60,000 nucleotides of DNA from Zygnema cylindricum. Taxonomy: Eukaryota > Streptophyta > Zygnematophyceae > Zygnematales > Zygnemataceae. The stretch is taken from positions 64,001 through 124,000 of the forward strand of contig JBBHKE010002866.1 in the NCBI GenBank assembly GCA_037447655.1, written 5' to 3'. A model generated the notes under the pieces. That model was not told the DNA's origin. It ran no database searches and was given only the letters and a program-made list of their open reading frames with translations. This document shows, piece after piece, positions 32,255 to 44,814 of the stretch (position 1 is its first letter; each line of letters opens with the position of its first letter). The translations under genes and the position numbers were made by a program.

Positions 32255-33549
32255 ACAGACTTCCAAGGGAATATTCGGGGATGTTGCAAAATGTTTTTCC
32301 GTGAGTTCCTCTCAATGTTTTTGAGCAGTCCCAAGCTTTGTCTCCGTCAGTACAATATTAATATTATTGGTTGATTCGTATCTCTATCTCTTTCCCTTCC
32401 CTCCCTTTTCTGTCCCTTTCTCTATCCTTCATCTCCCGCCTTCTCTCGTGTTGAGATGCATAGAGATTATGTGTACCATCTTGGGAAGCATGTGACGATA
32501 TAGATACGTGACCATATAGGTTCTCTTGATCTTGATATCTGGGCATTGTGATCATGGATAGAGAACATTATTGTTGTGAATTTAAGGTCGTAAGGTTTTT
32601 ATGGAAGATTATGGTGTGTTTTCAGCGACCCACCAGTATGTCTTCCTAGTGCTTCTGAAAGTGGGTTATTGGTCGTTGAACTGTGAACATTTCATGAGAT
32701 TATCTTTTTTTTTTTAGATCGTTGGTGATATCTTTTTTGGTATTCACATGAATCTTCATATAAGAAAAGACGGAAAACTGTATTATCCATTACCATTCCA
32801 ATGGAATAAGAACAGGAGGCCTGTGGTTCACGTTCGGAATGGCTAGTTTTGGCAGTTTGGGACTATTGACGTGTCAACATTGCGGCAACTGATAATGAGT
32901 TGTTACTGGATGCCGAATTTAGGGTGTGTTTTTGTCGCTCTTTTTGTTTTTTATTGTTGTTTTTCAGTGTTGGTCATGCCACCCCTTTTGTACCCCCAGA
33001 CTCAGATGGTTTACCATCGTGCTTTTTAATTTATTCTGCTTTTTTTTACATACTTATGATGATGTCAAAAGTACCTGACATCGGAGCAAAATTGTTATGT
33101 ATGGAAATTTTCATTTTGTTTATTTTGCTGAATTTGAATGCAGATTGAAACAAACAAAAACAGAAAATGGGTTGAGGAAAAAGAAACTAACACAGGAATA
33201 AGCGCAAGCCACCTAAGGACATAGAAATGGGTGGCGAGTGCAATAACAACAACAAAATAGTGTGCTCAAAACAGAATCTACCTGATCGAGTCTCGGTATA
33301 GCCGGAAAATTCTAAGAGCAACCCCTTCAATCCCTTGTCGTCAGTGGAGCATGTTGAGGAAGTTCGTAACATGTCCACAATCCATAACAACAATAAGCAG
33401 ATCAAAGGAGGTGAACAGACTGGACTTGTTATATAGCCACTGCTGTACGCTAATGATAAATAGAGGTAAGGACAGCGCCAGGAGGGCTCCCAAGTGGCCA
33501 TCTTTTCGTAAGAACACCGACCACAATTACGGAGGGAACTCGTCTTAAG
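32255..33549. other. No recognisable gene
   Basis: This is AT-rich sequence downstream of the GxG gene. It probably includes its 3' UTR. Frames of up to 121 codons on the minus strand (33187-33552) show no family pattern and run towards the LINE-like remnant. Confidence 0.35.
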
Positions 33550-35700
33550 CAACTCCTAGACAACCAAGTATATCAACCGCCATCGGAATAAAATCGTACG
33601 TAGTATGGTGGTGTGTTTAATCATGCTCCTAAACATTTTGCCAAAACTGACATCCCATCGCAAAACAATATCTATCCTCCTTTTGGAGTAATAGGTGAAC
33701 CTCGCGGCAAATACTATACCCGCCCTAAAGAGCAATTGCACTAGAGTCGGAAATAATGTGGTGTGATCTAAATAACTCTCCCCCATGGCAGCAACAAAGC
33801 AAATGGACGCCATCAGGTTGAAGGACACGGTTACAGGAACGTAGAGAATCCCTTGCCAGAAAACGAGAGACAACATGGAGGCATTAAGGCACCAAACCCC
33901 CAAGTAGGTGGGTAGAGGGCTCCACTCGTACCACATAAACTAAATTTGACGCCCCTCCCCCCCCCCTCCCCCCTCGAGATGTGAAGAGATGCTTCAATAC
34001 GAGGCTAGAATCTTAGAGTCACCGTGGAAACCCCCACGACGGAATAAAGTGTAGAGGGGATACCCATGAGGACAACATTGGAGGTAGGAAGAGATGAGAC
34101 ACAATAGATGACATGGGAGGGGAACTGTTGGCCAGATAGGAGGGGCATTGGGCGAAGACTTCGTGAAAAGAGCACAAGCCCCATGAGGGCCAAGAAGGCA
34201 AGGGTCAAGAAACTGGGTCAAAGTACTCGAGCCAAGGAAGCACCCTAACACACAAATGCCCGAGGGGGCTCCAAACACCACATGGGGTAGTGAAAGAGAT
34301 GGGGTTTGAGAAGGTGCCCAAACAACACACTTAGAATGGTTGAGCGGAAAGGTTAAGTTCTATTTAGCAATCTCTTAAAAATTCATGGCCAACACATATG
34401 GATCATAGGGCAGATAACATGTGTCGACCGCCAATGCAAAAAAAGGGTACTAGGGAAAAGAAAGGGCAGGAGCTCAGAGGGTGCGTAATAACTAAGTGGC
34501 AAATAAGGGTTTGCCACGCGATTCACCTTGGCGAGTGACATTTGTAGATGAAAGAGGCACCAAACCACCATCGGTCGAGAAAGAGAGGTTAGTAGTCAAA
34601 GTGCTCACATACATAAGACGATATCAACAATCGGGGAGGGGGCATCCATAAGCCCTACAAAAATAACGCTTCGATCTGTCGTATTAAAGGCATTTGAAAC
34701 ATAAACCTGGAGGACAAACCAATCTGGATAAAAATAAAATAAAAATCTTGTCTACCACGAACCACGGCCTCACAACCTTCTCGAGTGGCCACCCCAACCT
34801 GATGCGGTTCACAGTAATAGTGAAACACGAGTTGGATTCTTGCCCAGCTTTGCATTAGCCACAAAAATGTAAAATAGTTTGCTCGTGGCCGTGGGGCGCA
34901 TCCTCCCATCCGGCTTAATAACGGCCACTACATGAGGCGTCGTGATCACTTGTGTTGGAGGAATATCTCCACTAGCAATAAAGAGTACGCTTTTAGCAAA
35001 AAACATCAAAGCCTCAAGCACCCGACTGAGGACGAAGCAACTCATAACCCGTGGTAGATAGACCCCCCGGTGAAAGATGGGGAGAACCATCAAGAAACTT
35101 CCCAAACGTCCTCAATGGAAACGTCCCAATCAGTAATAAATCATTATGAAGGCTTAAGTATTTGGATGGTGGGGGACGAAAGGGTGGGAGCCCGCGGATG
35201 GAGCGCTCGAACTACCTCACTTGTTCGAAAAGAGAGAGGTGCGACACTAAATGGTTAGAGAGCCATCACGGATCAAAAAAGCTTATCAACACAATCCAAA
35301 ATAACAACAAGCCGGTAAGAGGAAAAAACATTCGAAGACGGAAATGGACGTCCGCGTGTAAAAGAAGCGCCAAAAACATGATCCTCGTGCTCAACACGAA
35401 TGGCATTCAAATTACCGCACAAAAAAAGCCTACAACAAGCCGTTGTCTCACAAGTCTCACGAACGTTCTCACCAATAGTACTACAATTTAGAGAAAAAAC
35501 ATGTGAAGGAGATGTCAAGAAGTGACGTCTATTCGATCGGAATAAATGTGGGATGAATAAAGGTGAAAGGTGTCTTGTACCAAAGATTGCATGACTATAG
35601 GGATGTGGGTGTCTACTGTATGAAGAGCATATCCGAAAGTATAATCCCCCGAGATATCAAGGTCACGGAAAGAACCCTATTCTTTGTTTGTAAGGTCGGA
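33550..35700 (-). pseudogene. Degenerate LINE-like retroelement (endonuclease and reverse transcriptase remnants)
   Basis: Read on the minus strand, LFLCGNLNAIRVEHEDHV near 35390 resembles the GDFNA motif of the APE-type endonuclease. Further on (34620-34700), NAFNTTDRSVIFVGLMDAPS followed by IVDIVLCMYE resembles the RT core pattern with the catalytic Asp (DFxKAFDTVxRxxLW...L---G----I----Q-MY). Frames are short and broken throughout. The order endonuclease then RT fits a LINE. Conserved YADD is not recognisable. It is likely related to the fragment at 20540-20860. Confidence 0.45.
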
Positions 35701-37589
35701 TGAATGTAAGTCAAAGGTGGTAAAGAAAAGAGACTCAAAGAAGGATTGCCAACACCCAAGTAATTGTGACATTCTTTTTACGACGAGCATAACCCACCCC
35801 GTCTGGAAAGCTAATTGTCACACAAGAGACATTATAAGTGTTGTGCTTTGGATATTTGGTGGAGGAAGTGTGAGAGGGAGAAGGCGCACAAACTTGTTGC
35901 CTTACATGGTCAAACAATCAAAGGCAATCATCTCGGACACCATAGGGTGGAGAGATGGGAAAACATATGTAACGGTGAGTGGAATAGATGACGTTTGGTA
36001 AAGAGAGTGGGTAAAATGAAAAAATAAGGGGAGATGGAGGAGGGATATAAAAAAAAATCAAGAAACGTGTTATTTTGTGTTCTAATTTTCGCCTCCCTTT
36101 TGTTGTCCCAAATTTTGAAGGAAATCCAAGTGCTTTTCCGCTGGTTGTATTTCACACGTCCAGTTTGTGACCGCGAATGATCTACCCGAGAGAGCCATTT
36201 GGGATGGTCTTATAGGTCGATGCCGACAAAAGGGTCCACGGGGTGAAAGTCTGGTGGTCGTCATGAAGGAGGGATGAAGAAAATTATAAATGTCGTTGCC
36301 AAGAAAGAAAAAAACGGAGGGGGTGGGGAAGACAAGGAACCATCCTTGTTAAATGGGATGCTACTATTGGGATAGTGTCGTTGTCGGTAGGGTGTACTAC
36401 CAGGTGGGAGCAATGTCGATACCAAGGGGAATTGTCGATTTCTCATTCGCGAGTTGACCACCCTTCTTTCTTTAAATTGAATTGTTTGGTGGTTGTACCA
36501 TTATCTCATTGACAAAATTTGACAGATATATGGTCTTTTCATCTTTGCGTAATCATCCACCGAAGTCTAAGAAAAATTGTCTTTCTTTGCTACCAAACAC
36601 GCAAATTTAGCTTCCTTACAGTTTGGTTAATGAATTTACATTTCCCAAAAAGAATAAAAAATCCTCATGTACATGTATATGTCAAAATCTTTAATATCAT
36701 GAAGGTGTTACAATAACTTACTATGTGCTAATGTACGCATCGACTCCATGTATTTTTTTATAATATTCAATTCCAACTCTCGAGCCAAAAAATATCACAA
36801 GTATATAGCTAGAGTAGGAAAAGATATGTGGAACTTTCAACAGCTAGCAAGCCATCGAAGATTTAATTACAATTATGAAATAAAACAAGCTCATTGGCCG
36901 AATCCCATTCGCGATCCAAATGCATCCATCAAGTTCGTATAGATCTTACATTACGAGACTCATATGTTTTGGTTACAAATTCCCACGACCAAAACTTTAC
37001 AAGGTGACCATTTAGGAGCTCCTCTAGTTGCCCTTCAAGCTTGATGGGCATCACCAACTAATTTATCAAGTTATTTTTTACTATTTGTTGTGGATGCAAC
37101 CTATATTAGTAGCGTGCCAAATGAAGTTTTCAACAAACTTGAATAACTTTTTAAGTTCCGACTCTACATGAGAATCATTTATGTACCTCGTGGTGGCCAT
37201 AAGGTAAGCCATTGAGTTTTTGTCTCTTTTTTAGACTTTTGTAGTCATGATCTTAGGGGTCATCTGGTCATTAAGTTCATTTATGCGAGACCTTCATTTT
37301 GTCAAACCTTTTTTTGTTCATGGTACGTTGTCGAATGACGGTCCCCATTGTGACGTCTTTCAAAAGTTAATGATTATGAAATTGGGCTTGCCTTCTTGGC
37401 CAACTTATTTTTGACCGTGTACCTTATTGGTTTGCATACTACAATTTGAATGGCTATCAATGCCAATACATTATTAACGTTGTGAAAAAATTGTGTCGTT
37501 AAGGCTATTTTGGTTAAATGACATAAAGACAAGCATCAACACTAATTAGCATATACAAAACTGATTTAGAAAAACATTATCATAGTGTA
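35701..37589. other. No recognisable gene
   Basis: Mostly AT-rich non-coding sequence. The left part may be the 5' end of the LINE-like remnant. Frames are 60-105 codons with no family resemblance. Confidence 0.3.
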
Positions 37590-38204
37590 CACCGCGAATC
37601 GTAATTAGAGTAAAGAAAAAATTAGAGTAAAAAAACAAAAAAAAACAATTAGAGTTATGAATGCTAATTTGTGTGATAGAACTTTTTCACAGAGGAAGTT
37701 TACTCTAAGTTATTTAAGTACTCTATATTGGGTTATGTCGGCAATAATTATCCGAGCTGAATTTATGAACACTAAATTACGTAGACGTACAAAATCTGTC
37801 AGTCCGTATAGTTTTGACGTAATTATGACGTTAGTACTATTTGTCTCGCTGAATGTCAGTTAATGTTCACACTGACGACGATGCTGTCGACGGACGAGAG
37901 TTATGCGAACTGTTTTTTTTCGATGTGGTTGATTTTTTGTTTAGTGTGATTTCACGTGCGAGCGCGATTCTATTAAATCATTAGCTGTACCTTTTTACTT
38001 ATAAAAGTACAATTATGCACGGTCGGACGCTGTCCGTCCTCCACACTATTTAAAACGAACCTATATTATATTTTTTCACTCTAATTAAACCTTACTCTAA
38101 ATAGTATAATGAAAAATGTAGAATCATTTACTCTATTTAAGGTGAAGAGTCGAAATTTAGGGCGACCGAATTAGCGTTATCTACTCTAATTACGATTTGC
38201 GGTG
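37590..38204. mobile_element. TA-flanked MITE, 615-bp copy
   Basis: The ends CACCGCGAATCGTAATTAGA and TCTAATTACGATTTGCGGTG are flanked by TA. It shares TTAGAGTA-rich subterminal sequence and the TGCACGGTC(T/G)GAC(A/G)C(C/T)GTCCGT(A/C)CTCCAC interior words with 26265-26754. No transposase. Confidence 0.8.
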
Positions 38205-39027
38205 TAACTTCTATAGTCTGTGTTCACATAGTCAACACATGAGGACAGGTTCGCGAGATTTCCCCCACACTTAACGATTTACACCTGCGTGCTCTTTCAC
38301 ATATGGACGCCACTCGCTTTCTCGTCTCGACATTCCCTTTTCTGACACTTTCTATGTACGACTGTATTGTCCAAAAGTACGAAACCCAAGGGTCGTTATC
38401 TAAGAGGCACCGAATTAGGGTATGGCCCCATCCGGCTAAGTTCGGGTTTTTTTTCCTTTCAAAATTAGCGCCGTACTGCCAAAGTTTCGACCGTACGAAG
38501 AAATCGCAAATTTGTAAAGTACAATTTGCGTCATTCTCGAACTTAGGATGTTCAAAAATTTGTCGTCTTGCGTTTTTTCGACCCACTGTCACGTCATCTT
38601 CAAACTTATCGTAAAACACATCGACAATGTGTTTTAAGCTAAGTAAATCCATTCACACCAATAGAAAAATATATTCCCACGAGTGAAAAGCTAAAAAAAA
38701 AAAATGACTATTGAAAAAAGTACAGGGTTGTTTGTTTTTGTCCGCATGGGCCTTGTACGGTTTTATTTTGCAGGGGTCGCGAGGCTGCATTGACATTTCA
38801 CGCAAAGTTGAAAAATCTGCGAAGGTGAAAAATGTGCGAAGTCACGGCGGCCGGACGGTAGAGGTTTAAGCAAAGGCATGTTGTACAGCCAGGGGTGCAA
38901 GGCTGTACGTCTACGATGTCACGCAATGACATGCGACAAAACCAAATAATTTCAAAACTTACGATGTGTCGTCTTGCGACGCTTCAAAAAGTTTCGAAAA
39001 AATACGGTGCAGCAGAGTCAAATTGTT

Positions 39028-39882
39028 AGTGTTGTGTATCGGTAAAAAACTTATCGCGATAACACCGATACCGATAGTTATCGGTTATCGAACGGTCAGA
39101 GATTCTGATATATCGGTCTGGGACCAACAAATTCCATATCGGCGATAACTTAAAAAATATATAGTATGCATACAATAGCACTTTATAACATACTGTATTA
39201 TTTTATTGATTTTATATAGCGTGGCATGCCACGTATAAAAATATGTGCCGTTACCGTTTAGCTGCAATTTATTACGGAAAGCGCAGCATATAAACGTTGG
39301 CCGGTTAACTGGACAAAAAGTTTACGGCGATGTACGTTATTTTACCAAAAACTGGTGAACATGGAACTGTAAAAGGACAGCGCACACAAAAGTACAACGG
39401 ACGCAAAATAACATTCTGCGTGCCGCCAAAATCGAACGGACGACTTGGAATGAGAAAACAAGAGCGGACGGCCAGCGTGAGCGCCAGCATCCGGAATGGC
39501 TCTTTTGGCAGCTTATGCCAAAAAAGCTGGCAGGTTGACACGTGGCAGGTCCCCAGTGGATCTCAAGGAATAAAGGGACAAAGCCATGGCGTCGGATGTG
39601 AAAGGTACATCGTTTTTACTGGATCCGTACGTCCGGAGAATAAGACGTACAGTTTTTGTACGTCCGGAGAATAAGACGTACAGTTGAGTGTATAAGCCGT
39701 ACATTTATCTGTACGGTCCGTACAGTTATCGCCGATAACTATCGTTATCGGCATTATCGCCGATAAGTACCCGATATTATCGGCTACTTATCGGCGATAA
39801 GACCGATATCGATATATCGTACCAATATATCGATTATCGGATACCCGAAAAAAGGCCCATATCGGTTATCGGCAAATCCTTA
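39028..39882. mobile_element. TATCGG-family element with GATA-rich inverted ends
   Basis: The left part TATCGGTAAAAAACTTATCG and the right part CGATATATCGTACCAATATA, then CGGTTATCGGCAAATCC, match both ends of the short copy at 24535-24920 in reverse. Ends resemble hAT-type TIRs (TTTGCCGATAACCG). It holds a tandem duplication of GTACGTCCGGAGAATAAGAC (about 39627-39685). Non-coding. Confidence 0.6.
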
Positions 39883-41186
39883 CGGATATAGCGTTTTACA
39901 CAAATTTTCGCATTTTTTATGATTCGGGCGATTCCTTTTTCCTATTTTCGGAAAAAGAAGTTTCCCTAAAGCTATACGGGCAGTTTAACTATATTTTAGG
40001 GTGCTTCCCCATGTATTAAAGTATCTACTTTATTCTGTCGTTTTCACCCAAAACGCATTTCCGTACGAGAAAAAATTTAGCCGTACAATAATATTAATTC
40101 TTTAAAAGTACAGCAAACGTCAAGTCAATACTTTGAGTGTACTTCATGTTTGTCGTCATGTTAACGAATTTTGGCGTTTTCCTTTTTTCGACCCCCGGGC
40201 AAGAGAATTCAGCCCATCAAAAAACTTCATAAAAAATCACCTCGCGACTTGATTTCAGGGAAAGTACCGCGCAAATGGTGAATGAACAACGGTCCACGCA
40301 CGCGCTACACGAGCGGGAAAATTTTAGGTCGATAAAAAAAAATTAGAAATTGTCGCTTTGCGACCTGTACGATTTTTTTTTCAGGGGTCTTTCGCTTTCA
40401 ACGTCATTTCACCAAGGTGAAATCCGCGAGAGAATAGAGTCTCTCCTTCTACCGTACACTCTCTCCCACTTCCACCATCACGCTCCCTCACACTCCATGT
40501 CTCACGTTGAACACTGATGGTCTGATGTGGTCTGATGTCTACAATGTCACGGTCAACATTACGATGTCACGTCATGTCGCGGGAGTTGTGACACCATTTG
40601 TCATTGTAGACTTGTACATCCGTCGTTAGTTTTTGAGACGCCAATAATTGCCGCGTGTATTGTAGACGTTTACAACCATCGTAGTTATTGCGTACGTCAT
40701 CATGCATAGTAAGTTTCGTAGTCGTTTCCAACCGTCGCAAAATGTACCCACATCTACACCCGTCACATTCAAAAGTTCCAATTTCATTTTTTCGCACATA
40801 GGGATGCTTTTCAAAGTAGTACGGAACACTTCACTACAGTCCAAAATACCTTTTCAAAGTATCGCCTACATGGGGATGTACCTATAGAGACACTTGAAAT
40901 CCGGGTCCGCCAGATCCGCGCTAAAATACAAAGTAAGTTCGCAAAGTTACAAGTACATGGGGCCGTACCCTTAGTTTTGTTAGCAGTGCGATTCACGGTA
41001 AATCTCCGTCATCCTCTTTTCGTCCCTCACTCTACTGCATAGATGTCCAATTCGTACGCATTTGGAATTTTTTACGAAAACTACGTAGTATTCGTTTGTT
41101 TCGTAGCTTTCGTAAATTTCGTACGGAACTATACGGAATATTGTACGGACATTAAAAAAAGTTGCTACATTTGAGCGCGCGTACTT
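39883..41186. other. No recognisable gene
   Basis: This stretch is rich in CGTAC and TACGG words and short frames only. It is likely old transposon debris. Confidence 0.3.
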
Positions 41187-41668
41187 TTTGTGTCTTCCAC
41201 TCCGTCTTCAGAAGGAAACCGCCGTTGGATGCGCCGTAAACTCCGCCGCTCGCCACTTGTTCGTTGCACATTCCAGTTTTGCAGTTTTGCTTCATTTGGG
41301 CGCGTGTATTTTTATCCGAGCGGCGAAACGCGGAATTTGTGGCGTCTCACACACGTATTATTTTATGAGCGGCGAGCCGCGGAATTTATGGCGTCTCTCA
41401 CGCGTATTTTTATGTGAGCGGCGAGCCGCGAAATTTATGGCGTCTCACACACGTATTTTTTTATGAGCAGCGAGCCGCGGAATTTATGGCGTCTTGCACA
41501 CGTATTTTTATCTTAGTGGCGAGCGGCGAGCGCCGGAATTTATGGCGTCTCCAACGGCGGCTTCGCTGAGCCGTTTTGCTTCAATTGCCACGAGTATTTT
41601 GTGTCCTCCATTCCGTCTTCAGAAGGAAGCGGCCGTTGGAGACGCCGTAAATTCCGGCGCTCGCCGCT
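41187..41668. repeat. Compound repeat: 55-60 bp tandem units between two direct repeats
   Basis: Four to five units with the core GCGGCGAGCCGCGGAATTTA and ATGGCGTCTCACACACGTAT occupy about 41295-41550. They are bracketed by a direct repeat of about 65-75 bp (41190-41256 and 41600-41668) that includes CCGTCTTCAGAAGGAA and GCCGCCGTTGGA-like words. GCGGCGAGCGCCGGAATTTA (about 41520) is also inverted at the right end. Units contain short palindromes (GCGAGCCGCG). Confidence 0.75.
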
Positions 41669-41669
41669 A

Positions 41670-41884
41670 CACCGCTAATCGTTATTAGTGTCAAAGTTTA
41701 AATAGCATAAAAAAAATATTAGTGTTATTGATTCTAATTAAGTGCGAGAGACGTAGCAGATTATGGTTCACATCCTTAAATAGAGTTGTTAATTTATTTT
41801 CAAAAATCATGTATACTAATTGCGGAAAAAAAAAAAATTAAGAACCCAAATTAGTGACTTTGACACTAATAACGATTCGCGGTG
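41670..41884. mobile_element. TA-flanked MITE, 215-bp copy
   Basis: CACCGCTAATCGTTATTAGT and CTAATAACGATTCGCGGTG are inverted ends with TA flanks. The interior retains GCGAGAGACGTAGCAGATTA, as in the young 198-bp copies. Confidence 0.75.
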
Positions 41885-42022
41885 TAGTTTGTTGCACGTT
41901 TCAGTTTGTAGGGTTTTGAATATTTAAATAATAAACTTAAAAAGTACAAAAAAGTACGATTTTTACTGCGAATTTTATAAAGTTTGAAATTGTTTTATGC
42001 GCACGGAACGTAGTATTCGTTA

Positions 42023-42574
42023 CACCGTCAATCGCTATTAGAGTATATAACGCCAATTCGGTGCCCTTTTTTCAAAAAAAAAAACCCGAAATACAATCCA
42101 TAATTTTATTTTTTCCATTATTCTAATTAGGTTTTTTTTTTAATTAGCTTTAATAAGGAAAGTACACTGCGATGGAAATAGTGTGGCGTACGGACAGTGG
42201 ATATTCGTACGAAATGGTACTTTTTGAATTAGGAAAGCATAAAAAGACACTTAACATTATTGCGCACACATGTGAATGTGCACTGGAAGAAAGAGACGCA
42301 AACTCGTCGACAAAAATCACGTTCTCATATGTTCGTCCGTCGACCGTGTGAACAGCGCGACGGCGTACGAATTGTCAGATTTTGTACGGCTACACAGATT
42401 AATGTAGACATCGAAAGGGCGGGCATTTATTATTCAGGACAACCCAAATTACAGTTAGGCATTAATTAGTATATATATTTTTTTTCAAAAAAAAATAATT
42501 CCCGATTAGTGTTAATAACACTAATTTTTTTTTTTGCGCTATTTATTCCTTTACTCTAATAGCGATTGACGGTG
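42023..42574. mobile_element. TA-flanked MITE, 552-bp copy
   Basis: CACCGTCAATCGCTATTAGA and CTCTAATAGCGATTGACGGTG ends are flanked by TA. The third-last CG to CA-type change is mirrored in both ends (GTC and GAC), so it characterises a subfamily. Confidence 0.75.
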
Positions 42575-44814
42575 TAGTTTACTCCGTGCGTTTTATGCGC
42601 ATAGGACATCTATGCTCTACTGTACCATAAACGCATGTCGTGCTCGTTTTACTATATTGTACAGTACGCGTATAGTACAGTCGTCTATTAAGAGGTACAC
42701 CCAAAAAGTCTTATAGGAGGAATTTATCCCACGCGACAAACATTTTATTACAGAGTTCGCCGCATTTGGGGGACAACTCGTGCGAAGTTACGAGCCAGGA
42801 TGTACGGACTGAACATGCAGATGAAACCAGAACGAAGATTTTTTCCATGAACTGCTAGATGTGGAGATTGTCCGGACTATCGACGGTTTTACGGGCAAGA
42901 TCGGGTGATTCTTGCCGGTCTCGATGGTTTGTTTTAAGGACTCCGCTCCGTCACGAGCCAAGTATAGTCGTTTCAAAGCATAGTTCAAAAGTAGGCTTTT
43001 TTATGGTAGGCCTTTGGTAGGCGCACAAAACTTTGCACAAAACTCGCGCAACGTAGGCATACTGTATGTGTGTGCGTCGTGCACACTCCTGTACAAACGT
43101 CCGAATCTGACGTAAGATCAAAGTACAACGCACGCCGCCGGACGATTTTTTTAGCGAATTGACACGGCGTAGGATGACATTCCGTGGGAAAAAAAACCGG
43201 GAATAAAAAAATGCGGACGGGCAACCAAACAAAATTTCTACCGGAGGTTTCGGTATTTTTTTTGGCAGTGTGGTATTTTTTTTTTTTATCGTCCCATACT
43301 GCCTGGTTGGTCAATTTGAGGCTTTATTTAGTGTGGTCCTCAAAATTGTAGACGCTAATATGACAGATTGTCCTTTCGTAAGTTGTGTTATGGGCTTTTC
43401 ATGTGATCTTTTTAAATCGCCTACTTTGATCAGCGACCGTCCGATCGTCCAAATCTGACGGTTTAAATAAAAAGTCCCTCAAAACTCTCATAAATATATT
43501 TTTTTGTCCGATTTTTTTTCAAAATTTAGACATGTCGTTTAATTCTCTTTTGATCGATGTGCAACTCAACCCTGTTCCTATTTTATTTCATTTTGCGGCC
43601 AATACAATATGGGTCTTAAGGGCATATTGTATGTTTTGCGTACAATAGGCATATTGTATGGGCGTACGGTAACCTACTTTTGAACTATGTTTCAAAGGCG
43701 TGTGATATGATTTGTAAGATCTTGACCGTTTATATGAGAATTTTTACGGAGTCCTACGGCCATAAACTGCCCATTCGTTGAAAGACGTTTTCAAATGAAT
43801 ACTTTTCGCCCCTTTTGGCCCTCGATGGAGCAGTGGGCCTTATTGCTCAAAACGGTTTCTGTAAATGTTTGAGCGTAAATAGTGTACGGTCTATATCCTT
43901 GCCCGGCAAGACAAAAACCGTCTTTGCGATTTTCCGTACTTCCAGGCGTCCCACCTTGTCCCCTGCCTGCGGCAGTCCACTTCTCGAGCATTCGTTTTTG
44001 CCCTCCAAATCTTTTGCTCTCTGGCCGTAGATCCGGTCTTTTCCACCTAACCCCGTCCCCACGTTGCCTACCAATTTCTCGCTCTGTCGATGGGGAAGAT
44101 CCTGTCGTCCAATAATATTTACCTTGCTGACTCAGGCATTCCCATTGCAAACAGTGCTTACCGTAGGGGTGTTCAGACATCACTCTGCTCTCATCCCTTA
44201 CTTTTAGATTCTCATCCAATAGTTTTAAGGAGCAAAATCTTTCCTCCTTCCCGACTATGACACGAGTCCAGCACAGCGCTACGTGTCCGCATCAGGCGGC
44301 GGAAAGCAAATCTTGCAGCGAATCTTTATCTGCCCTTGCAGCGCGTCGCAAAGGGTCGCGTTCGCTGAGAGCCACGGCTGCCTCCAGTCTGGCTGGGTGA
44401 TCCCCGTCGGATCTGCCGGCGCCAACATGCGGCCCACAGCGCTCCGACTCCCTCGGAAACCCAGATTTGCCAGATTCGCACTGTCGCAAAAATTCGTACT
44501 CCGTCGCTAGTAACCCCAATTTCTCTCGCACGAACGACATCTGTCGCAAACCTTCGCATCCTATCCCACACTGTCGTATACTCCCTCACCCGCCTACTCA
44601 AAACAAACAATCCCCTATCAATCGACGCTTCCTCCCATGCGATCTCATGCGACTCTTTATGACGCTTCATCCCAATCCCTACCACCACCCAATCTACTTG
44701 CGACGCATCCACCGTCAACCTTTCTAGTTACTTCCACTCTTCACCTTCTTCCTCCACACTTTCCTTCTCCCTCCAGCTCCAATCCTTAGACACCACCTCT
44801 CCCTCCCTCGCGCC
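42575..44814. other. Upstream region of the CONSTANS-like gene
   Basis: I see no supported gene. A 142-codon minus-strand frame (43791-44219) has no family pattern. The last 100 bp (44715-44814) are rich in CT runs (CTTCTTCCTCC, CTCCCTCCAGCTCC), typical of a plant 5' leader. Confidence 0.4.

Noticed and set aside
38224-38652. 142-codon minus-strand frame beside a MITE
   Set aside because: The opposite strand is also open over the same stretch, no motif is recognisable and there is no splice or promoter context. It is probably chance or transposon debris.
43791-44219. 142-codon minus-strand frame upstream of the CONSTANS-like gene
   Set aside because: No domain, no similarity I recognise, and the opposite strand is open too.
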